DNA of 64,000 nt, taken from assembly GCA_009912235.1 (NCBI GenBank), contig WNDS01000001.1, forward strand, positions 744,001 through 808,000. Direction: 5' to 3'. The translations under genes were made by a program, and so were the position numbers. This stretch comes from Stenotrophomonas maltophilia (lineage in GTDB: Bacteria > Pseudomonadota > Gammaproteobacteria > Xanthomonadales > Xanthomonadaceae). The notes under the pieces are model-generated. The model did no database searches and was not told where the DNA came from. It was given only the letters and a program-made list of their open reading frames with translations. Below, in pieces: positions 19,529-29,614 of the stretch (position 1 is its first letter; each line of letters begins with the position of its first letter).

Positions 19529-20446
19529 ATGAGCCGCAATTTCGACTACCTGGGCGATGTGGAGGTGTTCCTGGCAGTGATCGAGCACGGCTCGTTCACT
19601 GCTGGCGCGGTGGCGCTGTCCACCACCCCTTCCGTGCTGAGCCGCGCGGTCACCCGCCTGGAAGCACGGCTGGGCCGGCAGCTGCTGCAGCGGACCACCC
19701 GCCGCGTTGGCCTGACCGACGCTGGGCGGCTCTATCTGGAACAGGTGCGCACCGCCTTTGGCCTGCTGGACGACGCCGAGCGCGACGTGCAGGGTCAGGA
19801 CGGCGCGCTGGCCGGCCGAGTGCGCCTGAGCGTCCCCACCACCTATGGCCACTACCGGCTGCCGCCCGTGCTTGCGCGCTTTGCGCAGCAGTACCCGCAG
19901 GTGCAGGTGGAACTGAACATCACCAACCGCAATGTGGATCTGGTGGCGGAGGGTTTTGACCTGGCTATCCGCTTGGGGCAGCTGCCGGACAGCGGGCAGG
20001 TGGTGCGGAAGCTGGAGGATGCGGCGCTGCTGCTGGTGGCTGCGCCGGAGTACTTGGAGCGCCGGGGTACGCCGCAGATGCTGGAATATCTGGAGCGGCA
20101 CCTTTGCCTGCCGTTTGTGATGCCGCGTACTGGGCGGCTGGCGCCTTGGGTGTTTCGGGATGGCGGGCGGGATGTGGACTGGGTACCGCGTTCGTCGATT
20201 GAGACTTATGACGATGTGCTGGGTGTGGTTTCGCTCGCCGAGCAGAGGATTGGGATCTGCCAGAGTTATGAGTTCATTGTTCGGGAGCGGTTGCAGCGTG
20301 GGCAACTGGTTGAGGTGCTGCCCGAGCTGCGTGGGCGGTCAAGGCCGTTCTCGGTGATCTACGCGCCCCATCGGCGGCAGTCTGCGGCGGCGCAGGCGAT
20401 GATTGAGTTGTTGGCGGGAAACGCTGATGATGATGTCGTTGGTTAA
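19529..20446 (+). CDS. LysR-type transcriptional regulator
   Basis: 305 residues from ATG 19529 ([20 protein letters not shown]), with GGAGAG upstream. N-terminal winged HTH ([20 protein letters not shown], then [17 protein letters not shown]) and a C-terminal periplasmic-binding-fold effector domain typical of the CrgA/DmlR subgroup ([20 protein letters not shown], then [13 protein letters not shown]). Longer in-frame starts upstream run through the divergent promoter and are unlikely. The last 250 bp of the gene are visibly less GC-constrained (GGGCGGGATGTGGA-like codons). Its probable target is the DJ-1 gene opposite. Confidence 0.85.
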   Translation: MSRNFDYLGDVEVFLAVIEHGSFTAGAVALSTTPSVLSRAVTRLEARLGRQLLQRTTRRVGLTDAGRLYLEQVRTAFGLLDDAERDVQGQDGALAGRVRLSVPTTYGHYRLPPVLARFAQQYPQVQVELNITNRNVDLVAEGFDLAIRLGQLPDSGQVVRKLEDAALLLVAAPEYLERRGTPQMLEYLERHLCLPFVMPRTGRLAPWVFRDGGRDVDWVPRSSIETYDDVLGVVSLAEQRIGICQSYEFIVRERLQRGQLVEVLPELRGRSRPFSVIYAPHRRQSAAAQAMIELLAGNADDDVVG

Positions 20447-20809
20447 TGCTGCGAGGTTTGCTGGAGGCGTCGGGTTTGAACCGATGTTCCGGCTGTGCGG
20501 CTGATCGCGCACCGTTTCCTGGTGAGGCTAACTAAGAATTATTGCAAAACAGGATGTAGCTCTATTCGCTTGTGGCGTTGCCGATTGCCCCAGTTTAATT
20601 CGCAATCAACCGAGCATCTACACGAACGCGTCTGCCTGCGTCGCGTGCTGCACGAATGGTGCGAGTAACAGTCGCTCCTCGCTCTCGGACTCACTGATTC
20701 CTTCGCGAATTACTATTGGCATTGAGAGCGGCGGCATAAGTACCATGACGTGCCACCGACAACGGGCGGCTAGGCCTTCGAACCCGAGGTGTTAGTTGTT
20801 CAGGCTTAT

Positions 20810-20860
20810 CCGTCGGAACCGTCCTTAACCGGTCCCGACGGCTAGTCCGTCGGCTTTTCT
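20810..20860 (+). promoter_or_regulatory. attenuator-like overlapping hairpins
   Basis: Three complementary segments: A at 20810-20820 (CCGTCGGAACC), B at 20831-20841 (GGTCCCGACGG) and C at 20847-20853 (CCGTCGG), followed by CTTTTCT. A:B forms an 11-bp stem with one mismatch. B:C forms a 7-bp stem with a 5-nt loop and the T-rich tail of a weak terminator. The two stems are mutually exclusive, the arrangement of an attenuator or riboregulator. No leader peptide or known aptamer was recognised, and the next gene is 330 bp away. Confidence 0.4.
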
Positions 20861-21079
20861 GGCGGGCGGTGCGTGAACGCTGACGATGCGGATGCTATAG
20901 CAAGAAGCGGACCGCTGCCGAGTGGGAGCGGTCCGGAGAGGCATTTGGACGAGGGGATGTTGGTGTTCTACTTCTGGCTTGCCGTGGATCGGTTGAGTAG
21001 ACGTGCCGCGAGGTTAACCCAGAGTGATCTAATCTCCGGAGCATACCCTCGACATACATCGTCGAGCGTCAAATCGAAC

Positions 21080-21109
21080 AACGTCCGCTTCCAACCAAAA
21101 GCAGACGTT
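21080..21109. repeat. inverted repeat AACGTCCGCTT...AAGCAGACGTT
   Basis: Eleven-bp arms (21080-21090 and 21099-21109) with one mismatch around an 8-bp centre. It resembles short dispersed intergenic palindromes seen in many proteobacteria. No function is evident. Confidence 0.5.
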
Positions 21110-21187
21110 CACAGAAGCCGCCAATGGGTCAAACGCAGCCACGCACAGGAAGGATACCTCATCGCCTTTTGATCATATGGATGTAAG

Positions 21188-21808
21188 ATGATGGCCTCAA
21201 CAACTACCACCGACATCCTCAACATGTCATGGAATTCAGAGTTCGACAAGTTCCTTTCCTCCCAAAAGGCCGATAAGGCTGCGCATGGCAATTTAAGTGA
21301 TCGCAATGCGCAGTGGCTTGATAAAATTGAGAAGCTTTACTCCCTTATCAACAGACTGCTCGAGCCTTATTCAACCAAAGGTGACATAGCAATCAGCCGA
21401 TCGGTGGCCGACATCAGGGAAGAGCTGCTTGGTACTTATCAGGTTCCAAGTTTGAAGGTGGATCTTGGTGTCAGCAGTGTTCGCTTCGTGCCTGTCGGGA
21501 CCATGCTGCTGGGCTCACCCGGCCGTGTTGATCTCATAGGGACGCATGGTAGCGTTCGTTTCGTTCTCGTTCTCGTTCTCGTTCTCGTTCTCGTTCTCGT
21601 TCTTCCAGAGAATGATCGCCCTCTGTTTTCCGTGACTGCCAACTTTTATGATAGGCCTAGTGAAAATAAACGCGGCCCCTTGGACCTCACACCATACGAG
21701 TGGAAGATCTCGACGTTGCCGCCGAAAATTCGCTATGGCGCTATTGATGTGAGCAGCCTGCAATCCGCGATCATGGAAGCTTCGAATGGCTACCCCCGTC
21801 GTTGCTAA
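21188..21808 (+). CDS. hypothetical protein with in-frame (CGTTCT)7 repeat
   Basis: 206 residues from ATG 21188; ATG 21224 (MSWNSEFDKFLSS) is a plausible shorter start. The N-terminal third looks helical (DRNAQWLDKIEKLYSLINRL), the centre beta-rich (VRFVPVGTMLLGSPGRVDLI). I do not recognise the family. Seven tandem CGTTCT hexamers (21562-21603) encode alternating Val-Leu, stretching what seems to be one beta-strand (GSVRFVLV...LP). Codon use and AT content differ clearly from the housekeeping genes around, so it was probably acquired. Its 3' end overlaps the HEPN-like gene by 23 bp, suggesting a coupled pair. It could be an antidote or partner of that protein, but nothing in the sequence proves it. 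Confidence 0.6.
   Translation: MMASTTTTDILNMSWNSEFDKFLSSQKADKAAHGNLSDRNAQWLDKIEKLYSLINRLLEPYSTKGDIAISRSVADIREELLGTYQVPSLKVDLGVSSVRFVPVGTMLLGSPGRVDLIGTHGSVRFVLVLVLVLVLVLVLPENDRPLFSVTANFYDRPSENKRGPLDLTPYEWKISTLPPKIRYGAIDVSSLQSAIMEASNGYPRRC
21562..21603 (+). repeat. hexanucleotide tandem repeat (CGTTCT)7 inside a gene
   Basis: Seven perfect copies, preceded by a degenerate half unit. The unit length is a multiple of three, so slippage would change the length of the Val-Leu run without shifting frame. Confidence 0.95.
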
Positions 21809-22330
21809 TCCAGATGTTCCAAACTATGCGCAGGTCGTTGGCCACCATGGCATGGCGCGAGAAGCCATTGGCTTGCTCTTCTCAAGCTCGAACCCAGACT
21901 ATTATGATCTGCCGATGGCGGATTTAGAGCGCAAAAGGGGGCGGCACTTGCAGCTCAGGAGCTACGTGAAATGATGGCTCTTTTGGCATTTCTAGAGGCA
22001 TGCTTCAAGCTGGACTTTGCGAATAGGAAACGACTGAAGCTAAAGGATAGCCTCACTAAAATATTGATCAAGCTATTCAATCAAAAGCACAACAAGGCTA
22101 AATTAATGGATGACATAATCAAAGGATGGCAAAAAGAAGGACTTCTTTCTCATCTTGAATATGACCGCATCAACAGCGCCTTTAAGCTCCGTCACTGGAT
22201 TGCGTACGGTCAATACTGGTCTCCGGAGAAGATCAAGCCACACGACTTCCTTGAAGTCGCGGAGTTCGTTGAAGGCCTAATTAACTCGCGCACATTCAAA
22301 ACCGCCGATATCGACCTGATCGGGATCTGA
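21786..22330 (+). pseudogene. HEPN-like protein gene split by a frameshift
   Basis: From ATG 21786 the frame reads MATPVVANPDVPNYAQVVGH ... DLPMADLERKRG and then runs into a stop at 21972-21974. The -1 frame continues the helix convincingly from the run AAAAGGGGG (21933-21941): ALAAQELREMMALLAFLEAC ... ending at 22330. The joined product would be about 181 residues, all-helical. Near its end is FKLRHWIAYGQYW, which resembles the Rx4H catalytic segment of HEPN ribonuclease/AbiV-like proteins (RHWLAHG in relatives I remember), but with Tyr where His is expected. Alternatives are a sequencing error, a fresh frameshift, or -1 slippage on the G run. An ATG at 21971 could start the second half alone. 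It overlaps the upstream gene by 23 bp. Confidence 0.6.
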
Positions 22331-22373
22331 CTGGTCCGATTATCCTGCAGGCGGAATTAATAGAAGATCGCCA

Positions 22374-22868
22374 TTAGTCATCACCTGCGCTTTTGCGCGT
22401 GATTTGGACTCGAAGATAGGCAGGTGTTCCATCAACTGGCGGTAGACCTAAGGACTCCCGGATGTGCTCGCGGATGACATTGAGAAGCTCAGTGCCATCG
22501 GCACCGTTGGTGTTGGCCCAGGACTGAACGTACTCCTGAGTGAGATCAACTTGGCGAGCAGTTCCGTATAAGTAAATCTTACCTATCGCATCTTCAAGCT
22601 CTTCGTTAACCCAGGTTGTCCTGCCTGAATCATCCATCTTCGCTAGGGACCCATAGATTCCCACACGAAGAAGAATTGAGTAAACCCTAGCTAACTCGGT
22701 GACACGCATATTTCTTTCAGAATTTATGCGATCACGCGTTGCGTTTAGTTTGTGAACCCACCACCAACCGAAAAGAGACAGCGCTATGGCAGGAATGTAT
22801 GCGTAATCTTTAAGAAACGATAGAAATTCCAATGCAACACCTATCTTTGGAATAGATCCGAATCGCAA
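22374..22868 (-). CDS. small membrane-anchored hypothetical protein
   Basis: 164 residues if the TTG at 22868 is used, with CCTCC/GAGG upstream; there is no good ATG nearby. One transmembrane helix (YAYIPAIALSLFGWWWVHKL, about residues 22-41) is followed by a hydrophilic, mainly helical cytoplasmic domain containing EDAIGKIYLYGTARQVDLTQ. Similar one-TM proteins are common as hypotheticals on accessory regions; I know no function. It converges on the HEPN-like gene with a 43-bp gap. Low-GC codon use matches that gene rather than guaA. Confidence 0.6.
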   Translation of the reverse strand: MRFGSIPKIGVALEFLSFLKDYAYIPAIALSLFGWWWVHKLNATRDRINSERNMRVTELARVYSILLRVGIYGSLAKMDDSGRTTWVNEELEDAIGKIYLYGTARQVDLTQEYVQSWANTNGADGTELLNVIREHIRESLGLPPVDGTPAYLRVQITRKSAGDD

Positions 22869-22971
22869 GGAGGCCTCGGCTCGAATGAATTGTCAAGAAT
22901 TGATAAAGTTATACCACGCACCCACTCCAGCAAACATCAAAAGCGCCCTATACCGAGAGAAATGCTCAAAC

Positions 22972-22994
22972 AAAAAGGGCGCCTCTCGGCGCCC
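22972..22994 (-). terminator. terminator of guaA
   Basis: On the minus strand GGGCGCC, GAGA, GGCGCCC, then TTTTT (plus-strand 22972-22994), 13 bp beyond the guaA stop. It closes the guaBA transcript. Confidence 0.85.
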
Positions 22995-23006
22995 TCGTTC
23001 TTCAAC

Positions 23007-24572
23007 TCATTCCCACTCAATGGTCGCCGGCGGCTTCCCCGAGATGTCATAGACAACTCGCGACACCCCCCGCAATTCATTGATGATCCGGTTGCTCACC
23101 GTGCCCAGGAATTCATACGGCAGATGCGCCCAATGCGCCGTCATGAAGTCGATCGTCTCCACGGCCCGCAGCGCAATCATCCACTCATAAGCCCGCGCAT
23201 CACCCACCACGCCCACCGACTTCACCGGCAGGAACACGGCAAACGCCTGGCTGGTCTTGTCGTACAGATCCGCCTTGCGCAGCTCATCAATGAAGATGGC
23301 ATCGGCCTTGGCCAGCAGCTCAGCGTATTCGCGCTTCACTTCGCCCAGGATACGCACGCCCAGGCCCGGGCCCGGGAACGGATGGCGGTAGACCATGGTG
23401 CGCGGCAGGCCGAGCTCGACGCCCAGGCGGCGCACTTCGTCCTTGAACAGCTCGCGCAGCGGCTCCACCAGGCCCAGCTTCATGTGCTCCGGCAGGCCGC
23501 CCACGTTGTGGTGGCTCTTGATCACATGCGCTTTGCCGGTCTTGCTGCCGGCCGACTCGATCACGTCCGGGTAGATGGTGCCCTGCGCCAGCCACTTGGC
23601 GTTCTTCAGCTTGTTCGACTCTTCATCGAAGGTCTCAACGAACAGGTTGCCGATGATCTTGCGCTTGGCTTCCGGGTCGCTCACGCCTTCCAGCGCGCTG
23701 AAGTAACGGTCGGCGGCATTCACGCGCACGACCTTCACGCCCATGTGCTCGGCAAACATCGCCATCACCTGGTCGCCTTCCTGCCAGCGCAGCAGGCCGG
23801 TATCCACGAACACGCAAGTCAGCTTCTCGCCGATGGCCTTGTGCAGCAGTGCGGCCACCACGGACGAATCGACGCCGCCGGACAGGCCCAGGATCACTTC
23901 ATCATCGCCCACCTGTTCTCGCACGCGCGCGATCTGGTCGTCGATGATGTTGGCGGCGGTCCACAGGGTCTGGCAGCCGCACACATCCACCACGAAGCGG
24001 CGCAGCTGCGCCTGGCCCTGCAGGGTGTGGGTCACTTCCGGGTGGAACTGCACGCCGTACCAGCGCTTTTCTTCGTTGGCCATCGCGGCCACCGGAATGC
24101 GGTCGGTCACGGCGGTCACGGTGAAGCCCGGCGGTGCGACGGAGACGTGGTCGCCGTGGCTCATCCAGACATTCAGCTTCGGCTCGCCGCCGTGGTCGCT
24201 CAGGTCCTTGAACAGCGCATCGGCGTGGATGACGTTCACTTCGGCGTGGCCGAATTCGCGCTGATCAGCGGCTTCGGTGGCACCACCCAGCTGGGCAGCC
24301 AGGGTCTGCATGCCGTAGCAGATGCCGAAGATCGGCAGGCCGCTGTCGAACACTTCCTGCGGTGCGGCCGGGGCGCCAGCCACCGTGGTCGATTCCGGGC
24401 CACCGGAGAGAATGATGCCCTTGGCGCCGAAGCCGGCAATCTCGGCCGGGTTGTGGTCCCACGCCCAGATTTCGCAGTACACACCCAGCTCGCGGATGCG
24501 GCGGGCGATCAGCTGCGTGTACTGCGCGCCGAAATCGAGGATCAGGATCTTGTCGTTATGGATATTGGTCAT
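23007..24572 (-). CDS. guaA: GMP synthase (glutamine-hydrolysing)
   Basis: 521 residues, standard length. It converts XMP to GMP with ATP and Gln. An N-terminal class I glutamine amidotransferase domain ([20 protein letters not shown]; nucleophile Cys in [16 protein letters not shown]; His-Glu in [10 protein letters not shown]) precedes an ATP-pyrophosphatase domain (P-loop [14 protein letters not shown]) and a dimerisation domain ending [15 protein letters not shown]. Downstream of guaB with 109 bp between them, including a hairpin that may set their ratio. Confidence 0.97.
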   Translation of the reverse strand: MTNIHNDKILILDFGAQYTQLIARRIRELGVYCEIWAWDHNPAEIAGFGAKGIILSGGPESTTVAGAPAAPQEVFDSGLPIFGICYGMQTLAAQLGGATEAADQREFGHAEVNVIHADALFKDLSDHGGEPKLNVWMSHGDHVSVAPPGFTVTAVTDRIPVAAMANEEKRWYGVQFHPEVTHTLQGQAQLRRFVVDVCGCQTLWTAANIIDDQIARVREQVGDDEVILGLSGGVDSSVVAALLHKAIGEKLTCVFVDTGLLRWQEGDQVMAMFAEHMGVKVVRVNAADRYFSALEGVSDPEAKRKIIGNLFVETFDEESNKLKNAKWLAQGTIYPDVIESAGSKTGKAHVIKSHHNVGGLPEHMKLGLVEPLRELFKDEVRRLGVELGLPRTMVYRHPFPGPGLGVRILGEVKREYAELLAKADAIFIDELRKADLYDKTSQAFAVFLPVKSVGVVGDARAYEWMIALRAVETIDFMTAHWAHLPYEFLGTVSNRIINELRGVSRVVYDISGKPPATIEWE

Positions 24573-24630
24573 GGCGCCCTGGCAATGCAGTAGGGAAAAC
24601 GAAACTTCGAATAATTTGCTGCGGCAGATG

Positions 24631-24669
24631 GAAAAAGAGGAACGGGAATCAGCTTCCTCGTTCCTCTTT
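24631..24669 (-). terminator. hairpin with T tract between guaB and guaA
   Basis: Perfect 11-bp arms AAAGAGGAACG (24634-24644) and CGTTCCTCTTT (24659-24669) with a 14-nt loop. Read on the minus strand the second arm runs into TTTTTC, as in an intrinsic terminator. It begins about 13 bp past the guaB stop and lies about 60 bp ahead of guaA, so it could be a partial terminator or an mRNA-stabilising structure inside the operon. Confidence 0.65.
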
Positions 24670-24681
24670 CTCCGGCCCGCG

Positions 24682-26172
<1,491 letters not shown>

Positions 26173-26254
26173 TTACCCCTTTTTCACGCCGAGGGGGAGG
26201 GGGTGGATGCGACGCAGTGTCGCGCGGGCGGCGATTGGTTCAGGGGCCCCAAAG

Positions 26255-26400
26255 ACGTGCCGACCAACGGTCGGCACCCACGAACAGCCCACCCGCTCAT
26301 CGGTGGGTGCGGACCGTTGGTCCGCACGATCTCTCAGGCACCGATGCCCCAGCAGGAACCCCGCTCCTCCAGGGACGTGCCGACCAACGGTCGGCACCCA
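26255..26400. repeat. GTGCCGACCAACGGTCGGCAC palindromes, direct copies
   Basis: Two identical 26-bp units (26255-26280 and 26375-26400), each with the palindrome GTGCCGACC/GGTCGGCAC around AAC. The mirror version GTGCGGACC, GTT, GGTCCGCAC lies between them at 26308-26328. The pairing arms are kept while bases differ. This is a dispersed intergenic palindrome family of the genus. Confidence 0.85.
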
Positions 26401-26428
26401 CCAAACGCTGGCCATGTGGGGCGGCCCC

Positions 26429-26497
26429 GGTAGCGCCGGGCCATGCCCGGCGAGCGCAGCGGCGCCGCAACCATCCGTCGGGCATGGGCCGGCGCCA
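26429..26497. repeat. SMAG-like (REP-type) palindrome pair
   Basis: GGTAGCGCCGGGCCATGCCC starts a hairpin with a 5' GTAG tetranucleotide, followed by the usual GAGCGCAGC spacer and an inverted second hairpin ending GGGCCGGCGCC. It has the form of S. maltophilia SMAG elements. Confidence 0.85.
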
Positions 26498-26500
26498 CCC

Positions 26501-27376
26501 TCAAGAGGCTTCCGCGGCTTCCAGGGTGTTCTGCATCAGGGTCGCCACGGTCATCGGGCCCACGCCGCCCGGCACCGGGGTGATCCAGCTGGCGCGCTGG
26601 GCGGCGGCTTCGAAGCCGACGTCACCCACCAGGCGGCCGTCATCCAGGCGGTTGATGCCCACGTCGATCACCACCGCGCCCGGCTTCACCCACTCGCCCG
26701 GCACGATGTCCGGGCGGCCCACCGCCACCACCAGGATGTCGGCGTTGCGCACGGCCTGTTCCAGCACGTCCTTGGGGGTGAACTTGTGGCAGCTGGTCAC
26801 GGTGCAGCCGGCAATCAGCAGTTCCAGGCCCATCGGGCGGCCGACGTGGTTGCTCACGCCCACGATGGTGGCGTTGCGGCCGCGCACCGGCTGGTCGGTG
26901 TGGCCCAGCAGCGTGGTGATACCGCGCGGGGTGCACGGGCGCAGGCCGAATTCACGCAGCGCCAGGTGGCCGACGTTTTCCGGGTGGAAGCCGTCCACGT
27001 CCTTGCGCGGGTCGATGCGCTGGATCAGCCGGCGCGCGTCGGGAATGCCCGGCAGCGGCAGCTGGATCAGGATGCCGTTGATCTTCGGGTCGGCATTGAG
27101 CTGGTCGATCAGGTCGAGCAGCTCGGCCTCGGTGGTGCCGGCCGGCAGATCGTAGTCATGTGCTTCGATACCAACCTTTTCGGCCGCGCGGCGCTTGTTG
27201 CGCACATACACGGTCGAGGCCGGGTCGCCACCCACCAGCACCACGGCCAAGCCCGGGCAGCTGCCACCGGCGGCCACGCGGGCGTCAACACGCACCTTCA
27301 GGCTGTCGAGCAGGTCCTCGGCAATGCGGCGGCCATCGAGGATGCGGGCAGAATGCGGTGCGGCGGTGTCGTTCAT
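26501..27376 (-). CDS. folD: bifunctional methylenetetrahydrofolate dehydrogenase/cyclohydrolase
   Basis: 291 residues. Interconverts 5,10-methylene-, methenyl- and 10-formyl-THF with NADP+, supplying one-carbon units for purines. Catalytic Lys in [17 protein letters not shown] (YxxxK), substrate-loop [13 protein letters not shown]-binding [17 protein letters not shown] (Asn in place of the more common Arg/Ser seen in some homologues) and C-terminal [16 protein letters not shown]. It stands alone between palindrome clusters, so it is probably monocistronic. Confidence 0.95.
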   Translation of the reverse strand: MNDTAAPHSARILDGRRIAEDLLDSLKVRVDARVAAGGSCPGLAVVLVGGDPASTVYVRNKRRAAEKVGIEAHDYDLPAGTTEAELLDLIDQLNADPKINGILIQLPLPGIPDARRLIQRIDPRKDVDGFHPENVGHLALREFGLRPCTPRGITTLLGHTDQPVRGRNATIVGVSNHVGRPMGLELLIAGCTVTSCHKFTPKDVLEQAVRNADILVVAVGRPDIVPGEWVKPGAVVIDVGINRLDDGRLVGDVGFEAAAQRASWITPVPGGVGPMTVATLMQNTLEAAEAS

Positions 27377-27449
27377 CGGGTGCAGGGGGCGGCGGCGGGG
27401 ACACTATTGTCCCCGATTCAGGCCCCCTCGCCCACCGTGATCTGGCAAC

Positions 27450-27554
27450 GGGGTCGGATCCCTTTGCCGCAGGCAAAGGGCTCTGACCCCACCGGTTGCG
27501 GACGGAACCCAGAACGGGGTCAGAGCCCTTTCCGCTGGAAGGGGATCCGACCCC
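27450..27554. repeat. two inverted copies of the GGGGTC(A/G)GA...CCC palindrome
   Basis: Copy 1 (27450-27490) and copy 2 (27516-27554) are inverted relative to each other. Outer arms GGGGTCGGATCCC and GGGCTCTGACCCC are kept; the inner stem differs (CTTTGCC...GGCAAAG against CTTTCC...GGAAGG). More members lie at 31543-31583, 38521-38553 and 43242-43280. Confidence 0.9.
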
Positions 27555-27559
27555 ATCCC

Positions 27560-29395
27560 TCAATCCTCTTCTTCCTCCGGCACCTCGTCCGCATTGAGCG
27601 TGCGCGCCTTGCGCTTGGGGGCGGTGAACGGGGTCGGGGCGGGCACGCCCGGTAGCGCGGTGCCGAACACCATGTGCGCACCGGCACGCAGGCTGCCGCC
27701 GGCCATTTCCAGCTCGAAGCGCTCGGCATCGCGCTCGCGGATCTGCTCGGCGATCTCGCGCGCATCGTCCTCATCGGCGCCCAGATCCATCAGCGCGGCC
27801 TGGCCGAACATCAGCGCCGATTCGAACGTTTCGCGGATCTGGAAATCCACGCCGACGTGAATCAGCCGCAGCGAGTGCTCGCGGTCGAACGAACGCACCA
27901 GCAGCTTGGCCTGCGGGAATTCATGGGCCACCAGCTCGATGATGCGGTCAGCGTCCTCGGCGTTGTTCACGCACACCGCAATGGCACGGGCGGTACCTGC
28001 ACCGGAGGCATGCAGCACGTCCAGCCGGCGGCCATCGCCGTAGTAGATCTTGAAGCCGAAACGCTCGGCGTTGTGGATCATCTCCACATCGTTGTCGATG
28101 ATGGTCACGTCCACATCGCGCGCCAGCAGCGACTGGCTGGCCACCTGGCCGAAGCGGCCGAAGCCGATCAGCAGCACGCTGCCGGACAGGCCATCGGCGG
28201 TTTCCACGCCATCCAGGCTGACCTTCGGTGCCGGCGCCACACGCTTGTAGACCAGCACCACCAGCGGCGTGAGCGCCATCAACAGCACCGCCACGGCGGT
28301 GAAGTTGGCATTGATGTCCATGTTGATCACCCCGGCGCTGGCCGCGGCGGAGAACAGCACGAAGGCGAACTCGCCGCCCTGCGCCATCAGCACGCCGCGG
28401 TCCATCGCCTGCGCGTGGTCGCTGCCCATGATGCGCGCCACCACGTAGATGCACAGCGCCTTGGCCGCCATCAGCGCCAGCACCAGCCCGGCGATCATCG
28501 GCCAGTTACCGGCCACCACGCCCAGGTCCAGCGCCATGCCCACGCTGAGGAAGAACAGGCCCAGCAGGATGCCGCGGAACGGCTCGATGTCCGCTTCAAT
28601 CTGGTGGCGGAAGGTCGATTCGCTCAGCAGCACACCGGCCAGGAACGCGCCCATCGCCATCGACAGGCCCGACAGCTGCATCAGCAGCGCCGCGCCCAGC
28701 ACCACCAGCAGCGCGGCGGCGGTCATCACCTCACGTGCCTGCGCAGCGGCCAGGATGCGGAACAGCGGGTTGAGCAGGAAGCGCCCCACCAGCATCAGGC
28801 CGACGATGGCACCGGCACCGATGGCCACCGCCTCCCAGCGCGAGCCGGCACCGTCCACGCTGTCCGCGCCCGGTGCCATGAAGGCCACCAGCGCCAGCAG
28901 CGGCACGATCAGCAGGTCTTCGAACAGCAGGATGGAGACGATCTTCTGCCCGGACGGCAGCGCGATGTCACCGCGCTCGGCCAGCAGCTGCATCACCACG
29001 GCGGTGGAGGTCAGCACGAAGCCCATCGCACCGATGAAGGCCGCCTGCCAGGACAGCCCGAACAGCTTGGCGATGACGGTCAGCACCGTGGCGCAGACCG
29101 CGATCTGCAGCGTGCCCAGCCCGAAGATTTCCTTGCGCAGGCTCCACAGGTGCGAAGGCCGCATTTCCAGCCCGATCACGAACAGGAACATCACCACGCC
29201 CAGTTCGGCGGTGTGCAGGATCGCCTGCGGGTCGGAGAACCAGCCCAGCCCGAACGGTCCGATCGCCAGCCCGGCGGCGAAATACCCCAGCACCGAGCCC
29301 AACCCCAGCCTGCGGAACAGCGGCACCATGACCACCGCTGCGCCCAGCAGGGCGACGACCTTGACCAGCTCGCTGGTCGCTGCTTCTACCGCCAT
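27560..29395 (-). CDS. Kef-type potassium/proton antiporter (CPA2) with RCK domain
   Basis: 611 residues. A 12-13 helix CPA2 exchanger domain (1-390; LGYFAAGLAIGPFGLGWFSD, ELGVVMFLFVIGLEMRPSHL, SILLFEDLLIVPLLAL) is followed by a cytoplasmic RCK-N domain (VLLIGFGRFGQVASQSLLAR, nucleotide-binding GxGxxG about residue 410). The charged C-terminal tail ends PEEEED. Layout and sequence fit KefB/KefC glutathione-gated K+ efflux systems that protect against electrophiles. No KefF/KefG-like quinone oxidoreductase partner is adjacent, so gating by glutathione adducts is not shown. It lies alone on the minus strand. Confidence 0.85.
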   Translation of the reverse strand: MAVEAATSELVKVVALLGAAVVMVPLFRRLGLGSVLGYFAAGLAIGPFGLGWFSDPQAILHTAELGVVMFLFVIGLEMRPSHLWSLRKEIFGLGTLQIAVCATVLTVIAKLFGLSWQAAFIGAMGFVLTSTAVVMQLLAERGDIALPSGQKIVSILLFEDLLIVPLLALVAFMAPGADSVDGAGSRWEAVAIGAGAIVGLMLVGRFLLNPLFRILAAAQAREVMTAAALLVVLGAALLMQLSGLSMAMGAFLAGVLLSESTFRHQIEADIEPFRGILLGLFFLSVGMALDLGVVAGNWPMIAGLVLALMAAKALCIYVVARIMGSDHAQAMDRGVLMAQGGEFAFVLFSAAASAGVINMDINANFTAVAVLLMALTPLVVLVYKRVAPAPKVSLDGVETADGLSGSVLLIGFGRFGQVASQSLLARDVDVTIIDNDVEMIHNAERFGFKIYYGDGRRLDVLHASGAGTARAIAVCVNNAEDADRIIELVAHEFPQAKLLVRSFDREHSLRLIHVGVDFQIRETFESALMFGQAALMDLGADEDDAREIAEQIRERDAERFELEMAGGSLRAGAHMVFGTALPGVPAPTPFTAPKRKARTLNADEVPEEEED

Positions 29396-29558
29396 GCGGT
29401 GATTTCCCGGAAAACGTTGATGGGTTCAACGATAGGGCATGTTGTCTGACAGCAATAGCACGCGTACCGCGTTGAATTGTCTCGGCAATGGAACGATACG
29501 CCGACCTTCCCCCAACATCATTCCGAAACCATTATTGAATCCCCACCGCGGGGGTAAT

Positions 29559-29577
29559 GCCGGCCGCTGGCCGGCAA
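29559..29577. repeat. short GTAG-type hairpin
   Basis: TGCCGGCC, GCT, GGCCGGCA, preceded by GTAA. It lies in the gap between the Kef gene and the moeB-like gene and is close in sequence to the hairpin at 30761-30786. Confidence 0.75.
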
Positions 29578-29614
29578 CCACGCCACGCCATCCGCAAGCC
29601 AGCAAAGCCCCTAC

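Larger units (their letters stand above)
20447..21187. other. gene-poor left edge of the accessory patch
   Basis: About 740 bp without a convincing gene. Codon use is unlike the flanking genes, with stops in most frames. It holds the three-segment hairpin cluster at 20810-20860 and an inverted repeat at 21080-21109. An open frame of 99 codons at 20873-21172 has no recognisable domain and spans the inverted repeat. No tRNA, integrase or clear attachment-site duplication was seen. The region may be decayed sequence left by an insertion, or the leader of the genes that follow. Confidence 0.5.

Noticed and set aside
20470..20800. tRNA or tmRNA remnant suggested by GGTTTGAACC and CTTCGAACCC strings
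   Set aside because: No acceptor or anticodon arms could be folded around them.
20873..21172. 99-codon open frame as a possible gene
   Set aside because: No ribosome-binding site of note, no domain, and part of it is an inverted repeat (21080-21109).
26255..26400. possible CRISPR array from two identical 26-bp units
   Set aside because: Only two copies, 94 bp apart, each itself a palindrome, and no cas genes nearby.
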